The notes: generated from the letters alone by a model not told the origin. Shown: positions 46,207 through 55,431, numbered from the stretch's first letter. The stretch is 64,000 nucleotides of DNA from DATKPC01 sp035524275 (GCA_035524275.1 DATKPC010000043.1:92560-156559); one strand, 5' to 3'. Program-made: numbers and translations.

Positions 46207-47043
46207 TCAGTTTGCGGTGACGAGCACCGCCCCCTGCGCCTTGCCGATGACCGCTTGCACGGCGGGGGCCAGCGCATCGCCATTCGCGGTTCGGCGGCAG
46301 ATGACGATGAGGTCGGTGGACCCGGCGCCGTCCGGGCCGAGAATCGCTTCATCGATCCGCCCGATGCGCAGTTCGATCGACGATGGTAACGCCGCGACAT
46401 CGGGCATCGTGCGGAGCAGGTCGAGCGTGTGCAGCATCCGATCCCGCGGCGCTGGCAAATCCCTGGCGATGACGCCGATGATCAGCAGCGGCAACGCGCC
46501 GCGTGCGGCCTCGGTCGCAGCGGCCGCGACCATCCGCAACGCGCTCGATCCGGCGGTGTCGATTGACGATTCATCGATCGCGGCGATCACGCGCCCGGTC
46601 CAGGACGCAGCCTCGCGCGGCACGAACAGCACGCCGCACGGTGCGTTCGCCGCGACCCGGTTGACCATTTCGCCGACCAGCAACTGGGCGAGGAAGCCGC
46701 GACGGCCGCGGCGCCTGACGACGAGCCGGTCCGCCGCGCGCATCCGTGCCGCCGCGACGATGGCGCGCCACGCTTCGTCGGCGCGCCGCACCTCGATGGC
46801 CACGTCGACGCCGGCGCGCGCCGCGGCGGCGCGCAGCGCCGCGACCCGCGCGGCCGCGTCCTGATCACCGCGCAGCGCGACGTCCGGCGCCGAGGCCTCG
46901 AATTCGGGGTTCGTGACGATCGGAACGACAATCGCGAGCGGCTGCCCGGTGCGGCGTGCGAGATCCAGCGCCACGCGTTCGGCGCCGGCGTCGTATTCAG
47001 AATGCTCGGTCGCCAGAAGCAGGCTCGGCGAGGTACGACTCAT
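46207..47043 (-). CDS. Tandem universal stress protein (two UspA domains)
   Basis: A 278-residue cytoplasmic protein with two UspA folds. The first spans about residues 1-140, beginning SLLLATEHSEYDAGAERVAL and including LVVRRRGRRGFLAQLLVGEM; the second follows from about residue 148 (GRVIAAIDESSIDTAGSSAL). The ATP-binding G-x2-G-x9-GS motif is degenerate in both, so nucleotide binding is doubtful. It is the last gene of the soe operon, 59 bases after the membrane protein. Its link to sulfite oxidation is by position only. The ATG at 47043 gives the family N-terminus. Confidence 0.78.
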   Translation of the reverse strand: MSRTSPSLLLATEHSEYDAGAERVALDLARRTGQPLAIVVPIVTNPEFEASAPDVALRGDQDAAARVAALRAAAARAGVDVAIEVRRADEAWRAIVAAARMRAADRLVVRRRGRRGFLAQLLVGEMVNRVAANAPCGVLFVPREAASWTGRVIAAIDESSIDTAGSSALRMVAAAATEAARGALPLLIIGVIARDLPAPRDRMLHTLDLLRTMPDVAALPSSIELRIGRIDEAILGPDGAGSTDLIVICRRTANGDALAPAVQAVIGKAQGAVLVTAN

Positions 47044-47102
47044 GGCGGGGCTCCCAGCGCCGGTAGCGGCCCAAGCGTCAGCAACGCGAAGCAGCGGCGT
47101 GG

Positions 47103-47531
47103 TCAGCGCGACAATGCGTCGCTGGCTGCGACGACCAACACGCCGATCTGGGCGATGCACAGGGTGGCCGAGATGCGGTCGCGCCCACGCCAGAATACGC
47201 CGAGGGCTGCAAGCAGCGCGACGGCCGATGCGGCGCACAGGATGGCGATCCCGATCAGGCAGGCACTGTCGCCGGATCCGAGCGAGGTGGTCCATTGCCA
47301 TCCGGTGCCCGTCTGGGCCCGCTCCAGATACGAACGAAGCGGCCGGGTCCATAGCGCGGGCAGGACTTCCGGCGCAACGCGGCCAGGCGTCCAGCGCGCC
47401 GCGTACGGGACGAAGGTCGCGACGAGTGCCACCATGCCGAGACGGGTTGCAAGCTGGGTGGCCACGGCGAAGCGCTCCTGTGCCGATTCACCGGTATTCG
47501 CACGCGACGCGCTGACCGATTCAGAGACCAA
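47103..47531 (-). CDS. Small membrane protein next to a TauE/SafE exporter
   Basis: A 142-residue protein with two to three membrane segments (about residues 30-45, 90-110 and 118-137). Small DUF1634 membrane proteins often accompany TauE/SafE exporters, and the C-terminal two-helix hairpin here (CLIGIAILCAASAVALLAAL) has a similar look, but the match is weak. No catalytic residues are evident. Its start overlaps the exporter's 3' end by 11 bases, so it is co-translated. Probably an accessory of the exporter. Confidence 0.55.
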   Translation of the reverse strand: MVSESVSASRANTGESAQERFAVATQLATRLGMVALVATFVPYAARWTPGRVAPEVLPALWTRPLRSYLERAQTGTGWQWTTSLGSGDSACLIGIAILCAASAVALLAALGVFWRGRDRISATLCIAQIGVLVVAASDALSR

Positions 47532-48486
47532 TGCCAGCTCCCTTGGCGATGGCGCGCAGGCCGGAAAATAGCAGCAATCCGATCACCATCCGGCGGACCA
47601 GCGCGGCCGGCAGCACGCGCAGGAGCCGGGCTCCGATGCGGGCTCCGAGCATCATGCCGATCGCCGACGGCACCGCGATCATCGGCAGCATGGCACCCGA
47701 GTTCAGGTACATCCAGCTCGCCGACGCGCTGGCCCCGGTGAGGATCAGGCCGCTGGTGCCGGCGGCGACCTTCAGCGGAACGCCCATGACTAGGTTCAGC
47801 ACGGGAACGTTCGCCCAGCCGGCGCCGACGCCGAACACGCCACCAAGCACGCCGATCATCGCGAAGAGCCCGAGGCCCCAGCCTGCGCGATGTGCCGACC
47901 ATTGGACCTCGTGTCCGGTGGCGACATCGCGATACCAACCCGACAGGTGCAGTGCGGTGCCGATGGTTCCCTGCGGGCCTGCCGCCGGAGCGTCGGTTCG
48001 TCGCGCGAAGGTCATCAGCGCGACGATCCCGAGCACGACGATGCCGAGTGCGACCTGGACGACGTCCGCGGGCAGGGCGAGCCCGAGCAAGGCCCCGAAA
48101 ATGGACGTCACCGAGGCGACCAGCATCAGCGGCAAGGCCAGGCGCAGGTCGGCAAGCCGGCCGCGCAGCAGCGGCGGCGCGGCGGCCAGCGCGCTCGCCA
48201 TCGCGACCAGCAGCCCCGCGCTGCGAACGAAGTCGAGGTGAAAGGGAAAGAAGCCGCCGACGATCGGTACGTAGAGGACGCCGCCACCGACGCCGGCGGG
48301 TACGGCGACGATGCCGAGCAGAAAGCAGATCCCGAACAGCGCCAGCGGCCAAATCCACCAGCCGCCTGCGGCACCGGCCGCAACCCCACTCTCGGACGCC
48401 GCGGCCGGCGAAAGCATGGCGAGCGCGAGCAGGCAACCGGTGGCCGCAACGAGGTGACGCAGCTCTGGGCAGGCAGTTGCATTCAC
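47521..48486 (-). CDS. TauE/SafE-family sulfite/anion exporter (TSUP)
   Basis: A 321-residue inner-membrane protein with about eight helices of the TSUP family, which transports sulfur-containing anions such as sulfite, sulfoacetate or taurine breakdown products. The two repeated glycine-rich signatures are VPAGVGGGVLYVPIV and GVFGVGAGWANVPVLNLV. It starts at a GTG (48486) overlapping the soeC stop (GTGA), so it is translationally coupled to the sulfite dehydrogenase genes. In this context export of sulfite or sulfate is the probable role. An N-terminal signal-like segment (LALAMLSPAAAS) precedes helix 1. Confidence 0.82.
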   Translation of the reverse strand: MNATACPELRHLVAATGCLLALAMLSPAAASESGVAAGAAGGWWIWPLALFGICFLLGIVAVPAGVGGGVLYVPIVGGFFPFHLDFVRSAGLLVAMASALAAAPPLLRGRLADLRLALPLMLVASVTSIFGALLGLALPADVVQVALGIVVLGIVALMTFARRTDAPAAGPQGTIGTALHLSGWYRDVATGHEVQWSAHRAGWGLGLFAMIGVLGGVFGVGAGWANVPVLNLVMGVPLKVAAGTSGLILTGASASASWMYLNSGAMLPMIAVPSAIGMMLGARIGARLLRVLPAALVRRMVIGLLLFSGLRAIAKGAGIGL

Positions 48487-49436
48487 ACGCGATGGCCGTG
48501 ATAGATATTCTGCGGGTGCCGCGCCTGCGCGAAGAAGAACCATCGCTCCGCGAGCAGGCCTGCATACTGGATCGCGAACGCCGCGGCCAGCGGCGTGGCG
48601 ATTCCGTCGTTCCTCGCGAGCGCGATGGCGAGCAATGCGGCCGGGATTGCGAACGCTCCGGCCAGCATGGTCCATTGCACGGCCTTCATCGCGCTGTCCG
48701 AGGCGCCATGATGAAATTCGCGGGTTCCGAACGAGCCGCCCATCGCACCCTGCGAGGTCTGGACGATGCGCGGGTGCCGGATGCCGATCGCGCTTTGCGG
48801 CGTCGATTTCGGTTGTCGTGCCAGGCGCGCGTTACGATCGAGGGCGGCGATGCGGCCGGCGGCGCCGGCGACCGTCAGCAGCAGCGCGAGCCGCGCCAGA
48901 GAAATTGCATGGTCCGGTGCCCCGTAGGCCGCCGTCGCCGCCGCCAGGGTCATCCCGGACGCGGACCCGAGCAGCGTGTAGTTGGCGACCGTCAGCGGGC
49001 TCGCCCATTCGCGTATCACGCGCACCGCGGCATAGACCATGCCGGTACAAACGAACAACGCCATGCTCGCGGTCGCCGCCGCGATACCGACGATCACCGT
49101 CGATCGCCCGGCAGCATAGTGATCAAGCCCATAGCCGGCGGCCAGCGCGATGAAGAGCGGCAGGGCGATGACTTCGCGCGACAGCCACGACGTGCGCCAA
49201 CTCGCGGCTGCGCGCCACGCGCGCTCGGGATGCCCGAGATGGAAGAACGATGCGAGCAGCCCGAGCATCGCAAGCGCCACCGCGACGGCAGCGCCGGCCA
49301 CGAGGAACGGGCGCAGCGGTTCGATCGGCAGCGTCGACGCCAGCGCCGCGATCTCGACGCCGACCAGCGCAAGAACGAGCCCCTGGGCGGTGCCGATCAG
49401 GGTCGTCAACAGGATCACCGAGTAGGCCGGCTTCAT
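48483..49436 (-). CDS. soeC: Membrane anchor subunit of SoeABC-like sulfite dehydrogenase (NrfD/DmsC family)
   Basis: A 317-residue protein with about eight membrane helices of the DmsC family, which anchors the catalytic subunits and hands electrons to the quinone pool. The central loop IGIRHPRIVQTSQGAMGGSF and GTREFHHG is a mark of the SoeC branch as I know it. It starts 10 bases after soeB and overlaps the exporter gene. There is no heme motif. The assignment as SoeC is made from the operon with soeB and soeA and the loop; other DmsC-type anchors are possible. Confidence 0.72.
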   Translation of the reverse strand: MKPAYSVILLTTLIGTAQGLVLALVGVEIAALASTLPIEPLRPFLVAGAAVAVALAMLGLLASFFHLGHPERAWRAAASWRTSWLSREVIALPLFIALAAGYGLDHYAAGRSTVIVGIAAATASMALFVCTGMVYAAVRVIREWASPLTVANYTLLGSASGMTLAAATAAYGAPDHAISLARLALLLTVAGAAGRIAALDRNARLARQPKSTPQSAIGIRHPRIVQTSQGAMGGSFGTREFHHGASDSAMKAVQWTMLAGAFAIPAALLAIALARNDGIATPLAAAFAIQYAGLLAERWFFFAQARHPQNIYHGHRV

Positions 49437-49446
49437 CGGTATCCCT

Positions 49447-50175
49447 TCAGTGTTCCCATTCGGCGTCGAGCGGCGCGCCGCTGCCGTATTCCGGCTGGCG
49501 GCCGTCGACGCGCAGCGGATTTTCGGCGCGCACCAACTGCTCGGTCCGTATCGTGGTTGAGGTCGGATAGCGCGGCAAATAGTGGTTGGCAGGCTGCGTG
49601 CCCCATTCGGGCATCAACGTGTAGCCGCCGCGCTCGGCGATGGCCCGCGAAACCTTCGAATCCGGATCGTCGACGTCGCCGAACAATCGGGCGCTGGTCG
49701 GGCAGGCCAGCACGCAAGCCGGCTTGCGCTCGGCGGGCGGCAGCGCGGCGTCGTGGATCCGGTCGACACACAGCGTGCACTTGGTCATCACCTTGCGCGC
49801 CTCATCCAACTCGCGGACGCCGTAGGGGCAGGCCCAGGTGCAGTAGTTGCAACCGATGCACTTGTCGTAGTCGACCAGCACGATGCCGTCTTCGGCACGC
49901 TTGTAGCTGGCGCCGGTCGGGCAGACCGGTACGCAGGGTGGATCGACGCAGTGCAGGCAGGACTTCGGGAAATGGACCGTCTGCGTCAGCGGGAATTCGC
50001 CGACCTCGAAGGTCTGGACGCGATTGAAGAACGTGCCGGTTGGATCCCGGCCGTAGGGCTCGAAATCGGCGAGCGGCCCGGCTGCCCCCGACGTGTTCCA
50101 CTGCTTGCAGCTGGTCACGCAGGCGTGGCAGCCGACGCAGACGTTCAGGTCGATGACCAGCGCCAGTTGCGTCAT
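49447..50175 (-). CDS. soeB: Iron-sulfur subunit of SoeABC-like sulfite dehydrogenase
   Basis: A 242-residue four-cluster ferredoxin subunit. Cysteine sets are visible: CVGCHACVTSCK (residues 13-24), CLHCVDPPCVPVCP, CIGCNYCTWACPYG, and CTLCVDRI with CVLACPT. These bind four [4Fe-4S] clusters as in DmsB/PsrB/NarH. It carries electrons from the molybdenum subunit to the membrane anchor. The start ATG at 50175 overlaps the soeA stop (ATGA). No signal peptide is present, so the complex faces the cytoplasm, as known for SoeABC in purple sulfur bacteria. Confidence 0.8.
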   Translation of the reverse strand: MTQLALVIDLNVCVGCHACVTSCKQWNTSGAAGPLADFEPYGRDPTGTFFNRVQTFEVGEFPLTQTVHFPKSCLHCVDPPCVPVCPTGASYKRAEDGIVLVDYDKCIGCNYCTWACPYGVRELDEARKVMTKCTLCVDRIHDAALPPAERKPACVLACPTSARLFGDVDDPDSKVSRAIAERGGYTLMPEWGTQPANHYLPRYPTSTTIRTEQLVRAENPLRVDGRQPEYGSGAPLDAEWEH

Positions 50176-53129
50176 TGCGGATCTCCGAGCGCGGCAGGCT
50201 TGGGCGCAACGTCGTCCGGTCCCTTCGTATCGCCACGCCCGGCGAAGTAGGCGCGCCAGGCGGGCAACCAGCGGCGGGTACCCGGCGGTCGCGGTGTCAC
50301 CGCGAACTGCGGCCAGGTCTGGCGCGGCTCGGCCGCGTCGGCCGCCCGGATGCGAACCTTGACGTCGTACCAGGCGGCCTGCCCGGTCAATGGATCGGAG
50401 TTCGACAATCGCCGGCCTGCCGCGTCCGGCGGCAGTTCCTCGCTGATCAGGTGATTGAGCAGGAAGCCCTTCTGCGACTCGTTCGCATCGGCGCTCAGGC
50501 CCCAGGTGCCGGCCGCTTTGCCGATGGCATTCCAGGTCCAGACGGTGCCGGGCTCCACGGCCTCGGAATACTGGCAAATGCAGCGTACCTTGCCCCATCG
50601 CGACTCGACCCAGATCCAGTCGCCGTTGCCGATGCCCTCGGCGCGCGCCGTGCGCGGATGAACGAACAGCGTGTTGTGCGCGTGGATCTGGCGCAGCCAC
50701 GCGTTCTGCGAATCCCAGGAGTGATACATCGCCATCGGCCGCTGCGTGATCGCATGCAGCGGGTAGCGTGCCGGATCGGTTTCCTGCTCCTCGAGCGGTG
50801 GATACCAGAACGGCAAGGGGTCGAAGAAATCGGCGACGCGCTTGCGCAGATGCTCCGGTGGCCGCCGCCCGGTCCCGCGGCCCTGCGCGGCGAGCCGGAA
50901 GCGCTGCAGGAATTCCGAGTAGACATGGATGACGATCGGATCGCGATCGCGGCGCAGGCCGACCTTCTGCGCCCATTCCATGTAATCACGATTCCAGTTG
51001 CGCATGTACTGCAGGCCCGGCGGCAGGCGCAGATGGAAGACGCAGTCGTTCTTCGCGTACATCTCCCACTGCGCCGGATTCGGTTCGCCGCGCATCGACT
51101 TGGTCCCGTCGGGGCCGCGCCAGCCGGCGAGGAATCCAATCCCGGAGCCGGGCGCCGTTTCGTAGTTGACGATGAAGTCCGGGTAGTCGCGATACAGGCG
51201 GCTGCCATCGGGCTTGACGAAGGCCGGGAACTTCAGGCGGCTGGCGAGCTCGATCAGCACCTCCTGGAACGGCTTGCACGCGCCGGTGGGCGGTACGACC
51301 GGGATGCGCACCGAATCGACCGGGCCCTCGAATTCCGAGATCGGCCGGTCGAGCAACGACATCGCGTCGTGGCGCTCCAGATAGGTCGTGTCCGGCAGCA
51401 CCAGGTCGGCGAAGGCTGTGGTTTCGGAGTGAAACGCGTCGCAAACCACGAGGAACGGGATCCGGTACTCGCCAGCGTCGTCGCGGTCGACCAGCATGCG
51501 CCGCGCTTCCGTGGTGTTCATGCTGGAGTTCCACGCCATGTTGGCCATGAAGATCATCAGCGTGTCGATCGGATACGGATCACCGCGCCAGGCATTCGTG
51601 ATCACGTTGTGCATCAGGCCGTGCGCCGACAAGGGGTGTTCCCAGGAGAATGCCTTGTCGAGTCGCACCGGCGTGCCGGCGTCGTCGACGAAGAGGTCCT
51701 CGGGACCTTCAAGCCAGCCCAGCGGTGCGCCGTCCAGCGGCGCGTTCGGCCTGACGGCCTGCGGACCCTTGGGCGGGCGCGCGTTCGGGGGCACGGCGCG
51801 CGGATAGGGCGCGCGGTGCCGGAAGCCACCTGGACGGTCGATCGTTCCGAGCAGCGACATCAATATCGCCAAGGCGCGGATCGTCTGGAAGCCGTTGGAG
51901 TGGGCCGCGAGTCCGCGCATCGCATGGAACGCGACCGGATTCCCGGTCACGTTCGGGTGCGTGCGTCCCCAGCAGTCCGTCCAGGAGATCGGCAATTCGA
52001 TCTTGTGGTCGCGCGCCGTGACGCCCATCTCGTGCGCCAGGCGGCGGATCGTCTTCGCCGGGATGCCGGTAATGCCTTCGGCCCATTCCGCGGTGCAGTC
52101 GCGCACCCTTTCCTCGAGTAGCTGGAAGGCCGGCTTGACGGGCCTGCCATCGGGCATCCGGAAACTGCCCAGCAATGCCGGATCGGTCCCTTCAGCATGG
52201 TCGGCCACCGGCCCGTTCGTGAGGCGGTCCCACCAAAAGAAGTTGTGCGGGCGCAACGGGTTGACAACGTCGCCTTCGGCATTTCGCAACATCAGTCCGA
52301 AGGCGTCGCTGTCGGCGTCCAGGTCGACGAGTTGCCCAGCATTCGTGTAGCGGGCGAGAAACTCGCGGTCATAGAGTCCGAGCGCGATGATTTCGCGGAT
52401 CAGCGCCAGCAGCAGGGCGCCGTCGGTGCCGGGCCGGACGGGTACCCATTCGTCGGCGATCGCTGCGTAGCCCGTGCGAACCGGATTGATCGCAACGAAA
52501 CGGCCACCGGCGCGCTTGAACGCCGACAGCGCGTTCTTCATCGGATTGGAGTGATGATCCTCAGCGGTGCCGATCATCACGAACAGCTTCGCCCGCTCGA
52601 GGTCCGGACCGCCGAATTCCCAGAACGAGCCGCCGATCGTGTAGATCATCCCGGCGGCCATGTTGACCGAGCAGAAGCCGCCGTGGGCGGCATAGTTCGG
52701 CGTCCCGAACTGCCGGGCGAAGAGACCGGTCAGCGCCTGCATCTGGTCGCGACCCGTGAACAGCGCGAAACGCTTCGGATCCGATGCCCGGATCGCCGAC
52801 AGCCGCCGCTCGAGCAGGTCGAACGCCTGCTCCCACGGAATCTCGACGAATTCTCCGGCCCCGCGCTCGGTACCCGGCTTGCGTAGCAAAGGCTGCGTCA
52901 GTCGCGCGGGCGAGTACTGCTTCATGATGCCCGACGAACCCTTGGCGCAGAGGATGCCCTTGTTCAGCGGGTGATTCGGATTTCCCTCGATGAACCGCAC
53001 TTCGCCGTTGCGCAGATGCACGCGGATGCCGCAACGGCACGCGCACATATAGCAGGTCGTCGTCTTGACCGCGGTCACCGCGTCGGGCATCGGCGATGCG
53101 ATCGGATCGTGCAGAGGCGTCGTCGGCAT
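50172..53129 (-). CDS. soeA: Molybdopterin catalytic subunit, probable cytoplasmic sulfite dehydrogenase SoeA
   Basis: A 985-residue DMSO-reductase-family enzyme with a bis-MGD cofactor. The N-terminal [4Fe-4S] motif is Cys26, Cys29, Cys33 and Cys61 (TTTCYMCACRCGIRV and GILCAKGSSG). Cys153 in GGFCSVNMAAG is the candidate Mo ligand. There is no twin-arginine signal, so it acts in the cytoplasm. The sequence after the cluster motif, the subunit set and the exporter downstream fit SoeA, which oxidises sulfite to sulfate and gives electrons to quinone. Polysulfide/thiosulfate or tetrathionate reductase-like enzymes are the alternatives, but those usually carry Tat signals. It is divergent from a two-component system. 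Confidence 0.72.
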   Translation of the reverse strand: MPTTPLHDPIASPMPDAVTAVKTTTCYMCACRCGIRVHLRNGEVRFIEGNPNHPLNKGILCAKGSSGIMKQYSPARLTQPLLRKPGTERGAGEFVEIPWEQAFDLLERRLSAIRASDPKRFALFTGRDQMQALTGLFARQFGTPNYAAHGGFCSVNMAAGMIYTIGGSFWEFGGPDLERAKLFVMIGTAEDHHSNPMKNALSAFKRAGGRFVAINPVRTGYAAIADEWVPVRPGTDGALLLALIREIIALGLYDREFLARYTNAGQLVDLDADSDAFGLMLRNAEGDVVNPLRPHNFFWWDRLTNGPVADHAEGTDPALLGSFRMPDGRPVKPAFQLLEERVRDCTAEWAEGITGIPAKTIRRLAHEMGVTARDHKIELPISWTDCWGRTHPNVTGNPVAFHAMRGLAAHSNGFQTIRALAILMSLLGTIDRPGGFRHRAPYPRAVPPNARPPKGPQAVRPNAPLDGAPLGWLEGPEDLFVDDAGTPVRLDKAFSWEHPLSAHGLMHNVITNAWRGDPYPIDTLMIFMANMAWNSSMNTTEARRMLVDRDDAGEYRIPFLVVCDAFHSETTAFADLVLPDTTYLERHDAMSLLDRPISEFEGPVDSVRIPVVPPTGACKPFQEVLIELASRLKFPAFVKPDGSRLYRDYPDFIVNYETAPGSGIGFLAGWRGPDGTKSMRGEPNPAQWEMYAKNDCVFHLRLPPGLQYMRNWNRDYMEWAQKVGLRRDRDPIVIHVYSEFLQRFRLAAQGRGTGRRPPEHLRKRVADFFDPLPFWYPPLEEQETDPARYPLHAITQRPMAMYHSWDSQNAWLRQIHAHNTLFVHPRTARAEGIGNGDWIWVESRWGKVRCICQYSEAVEPGTVWTWNAIGKAAGTWGLSADANESQKGFLLNHLISEELPPDAAGRRLSNSDPLTGQAAWYDVKVRIRAADAAEPRQTWPQFAVTPRPPGTRRWLPAWRAYFAGRGDTKGPDDVAPKPAALGDPQ

Positions 53130-53467
53130 CGGCGCGGGTCGAAGTTGAAAAATAGGGTCGCAAAGCCTCGCCGCCGGCGAGGCGGGCCGCTGCGGGACCA
53201 GAAGCCATTAGGCGCAATGTCGACGGCATGCGTCCATTCCCGATTGGGCGTGGCGCGGCCTACCCAGATGGGGGGTACCGTCGATCGGCGGGGCACGGCT
53301 CGGCGCCCGTGACGGTCTGATCCGGCGCAATTCTCGAGCATTCGCCCGCTGAATCGGATTGCGCGGCGACGATCCAACGCGCAAACTAACTGGTTAGAAC
53401 ACGACAAGGTTCGCGGCAGCGCCGATGGGTTAGGCGCGGTGCATTCGATGTTCGCCAGCGGCCGACG
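53130..53467. promoter_or_regulatory. Divergent control region soeA / histidine kinase, with three dyads
   Basis: No gene is seen in these 338 bases. They hold an 8-bp inverted repeat GCCTCGCC-GCC-GGCGAGGC (53165-53183), the element TACCC-N7-GGGTA (53261-53277), which resembles the tusA upstream element, and CTAAC-TG-GTTAG (53386-53397). Promoters for both sides must lie here. The last dyad is 71 bases before the kinase start and the first lies in the soeA leader. Confidence 0.5.
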
Positions 53468-54637
53468 ATGTTCCGGGAGACAGGCATGTTGCAGAGGTCC
53501 GCCGCGCGGCAAGACGTCGATGCCGTGAAGCCTGCGTCATCGAATGCCGCCGCCGAGGCGAAGGACGTCTACGCACCGATCGTGCGGATGATGCACGTGC
53601 TTGTGCAGCGCAGCGGCACGCTTGCGGCGACGCTGCGGATGCTGGACGCGTCGGCGCGGACGCTGCACCTCGTCGCCGCAGACCGAATTCCTGCACCCTT
53701 CGCGATGCGCTGCGCCGAAGTTCCGGCGGATTGCGGCGTTTGCGGCGCCGCGATGATCCAGGAATCGCTGTGCAGTTCGTCCGAGGCCTGCGCTTGCGTC
53801 CAAGAAATTTCGTCGCACGGTGATCCGGCCCGACGCGTCCTGACGTATCCGCTGTCGTTTCGCGATCGCTCGTGCGGCGTGCTGGCCTTGTTCGTTCCAA
53901 CCGACGATGCGCTTCCGGCCGAGGTCGTGGACCTGCTGCCGGCGCTCGCCGAGGTTCTGGGCCTTGCACTCGAGAACGCCAGGCTCCTGCAGGCGGAGTT
54001 GCATGCGGCGGTCATGGAGGAGCGCCAGCTGCTGGCGAGCGAGGTCCACGACTCGCTGGCGCAGAGCCTGACCTCGGTACGGATGCGGACGTCGCTGCTG
54101 GAGGGGGCCATCGCATCGCACGAGCTCGACCGTGCCTCTGGCTACGTCGCCGAGATCGGCGAGACGGTGGCCGTCGCGCAGGCGCGCGTTCGCGAGATCA
54201 TCACGCATTTCCGAACCGGGATCGATGCGCAGCGCTTGCTGACGGCACTGGGGCGCACGATCGATGAACTGCGCGGGCTCGGTGATGTGGCGATCGAATT
54301 CAATCCCCCGCGGCGCGAACCGGCACTGTCGCCGTTTGAGCGTGTACAGGTTTTCCACATTGCGCGGGAGGCACTGACCAACGCGGTGCGCCATGCGCAG
54401 GCGCGGCGCGTGCGCTTGGCGCTGTCGTTGCGCCGCGGCCGTTGCGAGGTTCAGGTCGTCGACGACGGGATCGGCGTCGATCCGACTCGTCCATCGGACC
54501 ACGGCCATTTCGGCATCAACATCATGCGCGAGCGCGCACGCCGGCTGGGCGGCAGTCTCGAGTTCGAGCCGTTGTCGGACGGCGGCACGCGTGTGCGGCT
54601 CGTCTTCCCGGTGCGTGGCATTGGCAGGTCGACGTGA
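53468..54637 (+). CDS. GAF-domain sensor histidine kinase (NarX/LuxR-type HisKA_3), cysteine-rich
   Basis: A 389-residue soluble kinase. Residues about 35-170 form a GAF-like sensor domain with seven cysteines (82, 89, 92, 102, 108, 110, 136), clustered in CGVCGA and ACACVQE. Residues 184-214 are the HisKA_3 dimerisation box (EERQLLASEVHDSLAQ) with the phospho-acceptor His194. A HATPase domain follows, with the N box REALTNAVRHAQ and G boxes DDGIG and GHFGINIMRERA. No membrane helix is present, so it senses a cytoplasmic signal, presumably redox state or a sulfur species through its cysteines. The partner regulator is the next gene. Start 53468 or 53486. Confidence 0.87.
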   Translation: MFRETGMLQRSAARQDVDAVKPASSNAAAEAKDVYAPIVRMMHVLVQRSGTLAATLRMLDASARTLHLVAADRIPAPFAMRCAEVPADCGVCGAAMIQESLCSSSEACACVQEISSHGDPARRVLTYPLSFRDRSCGVLALFVPTDDALPAEVVDLLPALAEVLGLALENARLLQAELHAAVMEERQLLASEVHDSLAQSLTSVRMRTSLLEGAIASHELDRASGYVAEIGETVAVAQARVREIITHFRTGIDAQRLLTALGRTIDELRGLGDVAIEFNPPRREPALSPFERVQVFHIAREALTNAVRHAQARRVRLALSLRRGRCEVQVVDDGIGVDPTRPSDHGHFGINIMRERARRLGGSLEFEPLSDGGTRVRLVFPVRGIGRST

Positions 54638-54696
54638 GGCGCCAGATTCGCGCACCGCTCCCGCAAGCGACAACCGTTGAAAGGCTGGACAGCACG

Positions 54697-55431
54697 ATGA
54701 CTCCACAGGCTGCAGCAAGACTGGGCGCCAGCACCGACCGGCCTTCCGATGTCGTCGAGGCCAGCGCGGCAGATACCGTTCGCGTTCTGCTGGTCGACGA
54801 TCACCGTCTCTGCCAAAGTGGCCTCGCGGAGCTGCTCGAACGCAGCGGCGGATTCGCGGTCGCGGGGGCCACGGGCAATCCCATCGAAGCCGAACAGCTG
54901 GCGTGTACACAGGCGCCCGATCTTCTCATTCTCGACATGAAGATGCCGCAACTCGACGGCGTGAGCCTGTTGCGTCGCCTGCGGGCCGCCGGCGTCGATG
55001 CGCCTGCCGTGATCCTGACGATGAGCGACACCTGCGAGGATCTCGGCAATGCATTGCGGGCAGGAGTGAGGGGCTACCTGCTGAAGGACATGGATCCGCA
55101 GGACATCGTCGCAGCGATCCGACGTGCAGCAAAGGGCGAGCTGGTCGTGGCGCCGGCGATCGCCGGCAAGCTCGCGCAGGTGCTGCAGTCGGGCGCCGAG
55201 CCGCCGCACGACAAGGCCGTCAAGCTCACCGAGCGGGAGCGCGAGATCCTGCGGCACCTTTCGAGCGGCAAGAGCAACAAGGCGATCGCCAAGGTGCTCA
55301 ACATAAGCCACGATACGGTCAAGCTGCACGTGCGCCACATACTTGCGAAGCTCAACATGACGTCGCGTGTCGAGGCGGCGGTCTTCGCCGTCGAGCACGC
55401 AGTCGCGGACCACCCGACGCGCGTGGCCTGA
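54697..55431 (+). CDS. NarL/FixJ-family response regulator
   Basis: A 244-residue response regulator. The receiver domain (from about residue 27, VRVLLVDDHRLCQSGLAELL) has phospho-acceptor Asp80 in LLILDMKMPQLDG and Lys in LKDMDPQD. The C-terminal LuxR-type helix-turn-helix is LTEREREILRHLSSGKSNKA and SHDTVKLHVRHILAKL. It directly follows the kinase gene, so the two form a pair. Likely targets are the adjacent soe operon, the tusA-dsrE group and perhaps the hydrogenase; this is inferred from position and the TACCC-type dyads. The ATG at 54697 gives a 26-residue non-conserved leader. Confidence 0.9.
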   Translation: MTPQAAARLGASTDRPSDVVEASAADTVRVLLVDDHRLCQSGLAELLERSGGFAVAGATGNPIEAEQLACTQAPDLLILDMKMPQLDGVSLLRRLRAAGVDAPAVILTMSDTCEDLGNALRAGVRGYLLKDMDPQDIVAAIRRAAKGELVVAPAIAGKLAQVLQSGAEPPHDKAVKLTEREREILRHLSSGKSNKAIAKVLNISHDTVKLHVRHILAKLNMTSRVEAAVFAVEHAVADHPTRVA

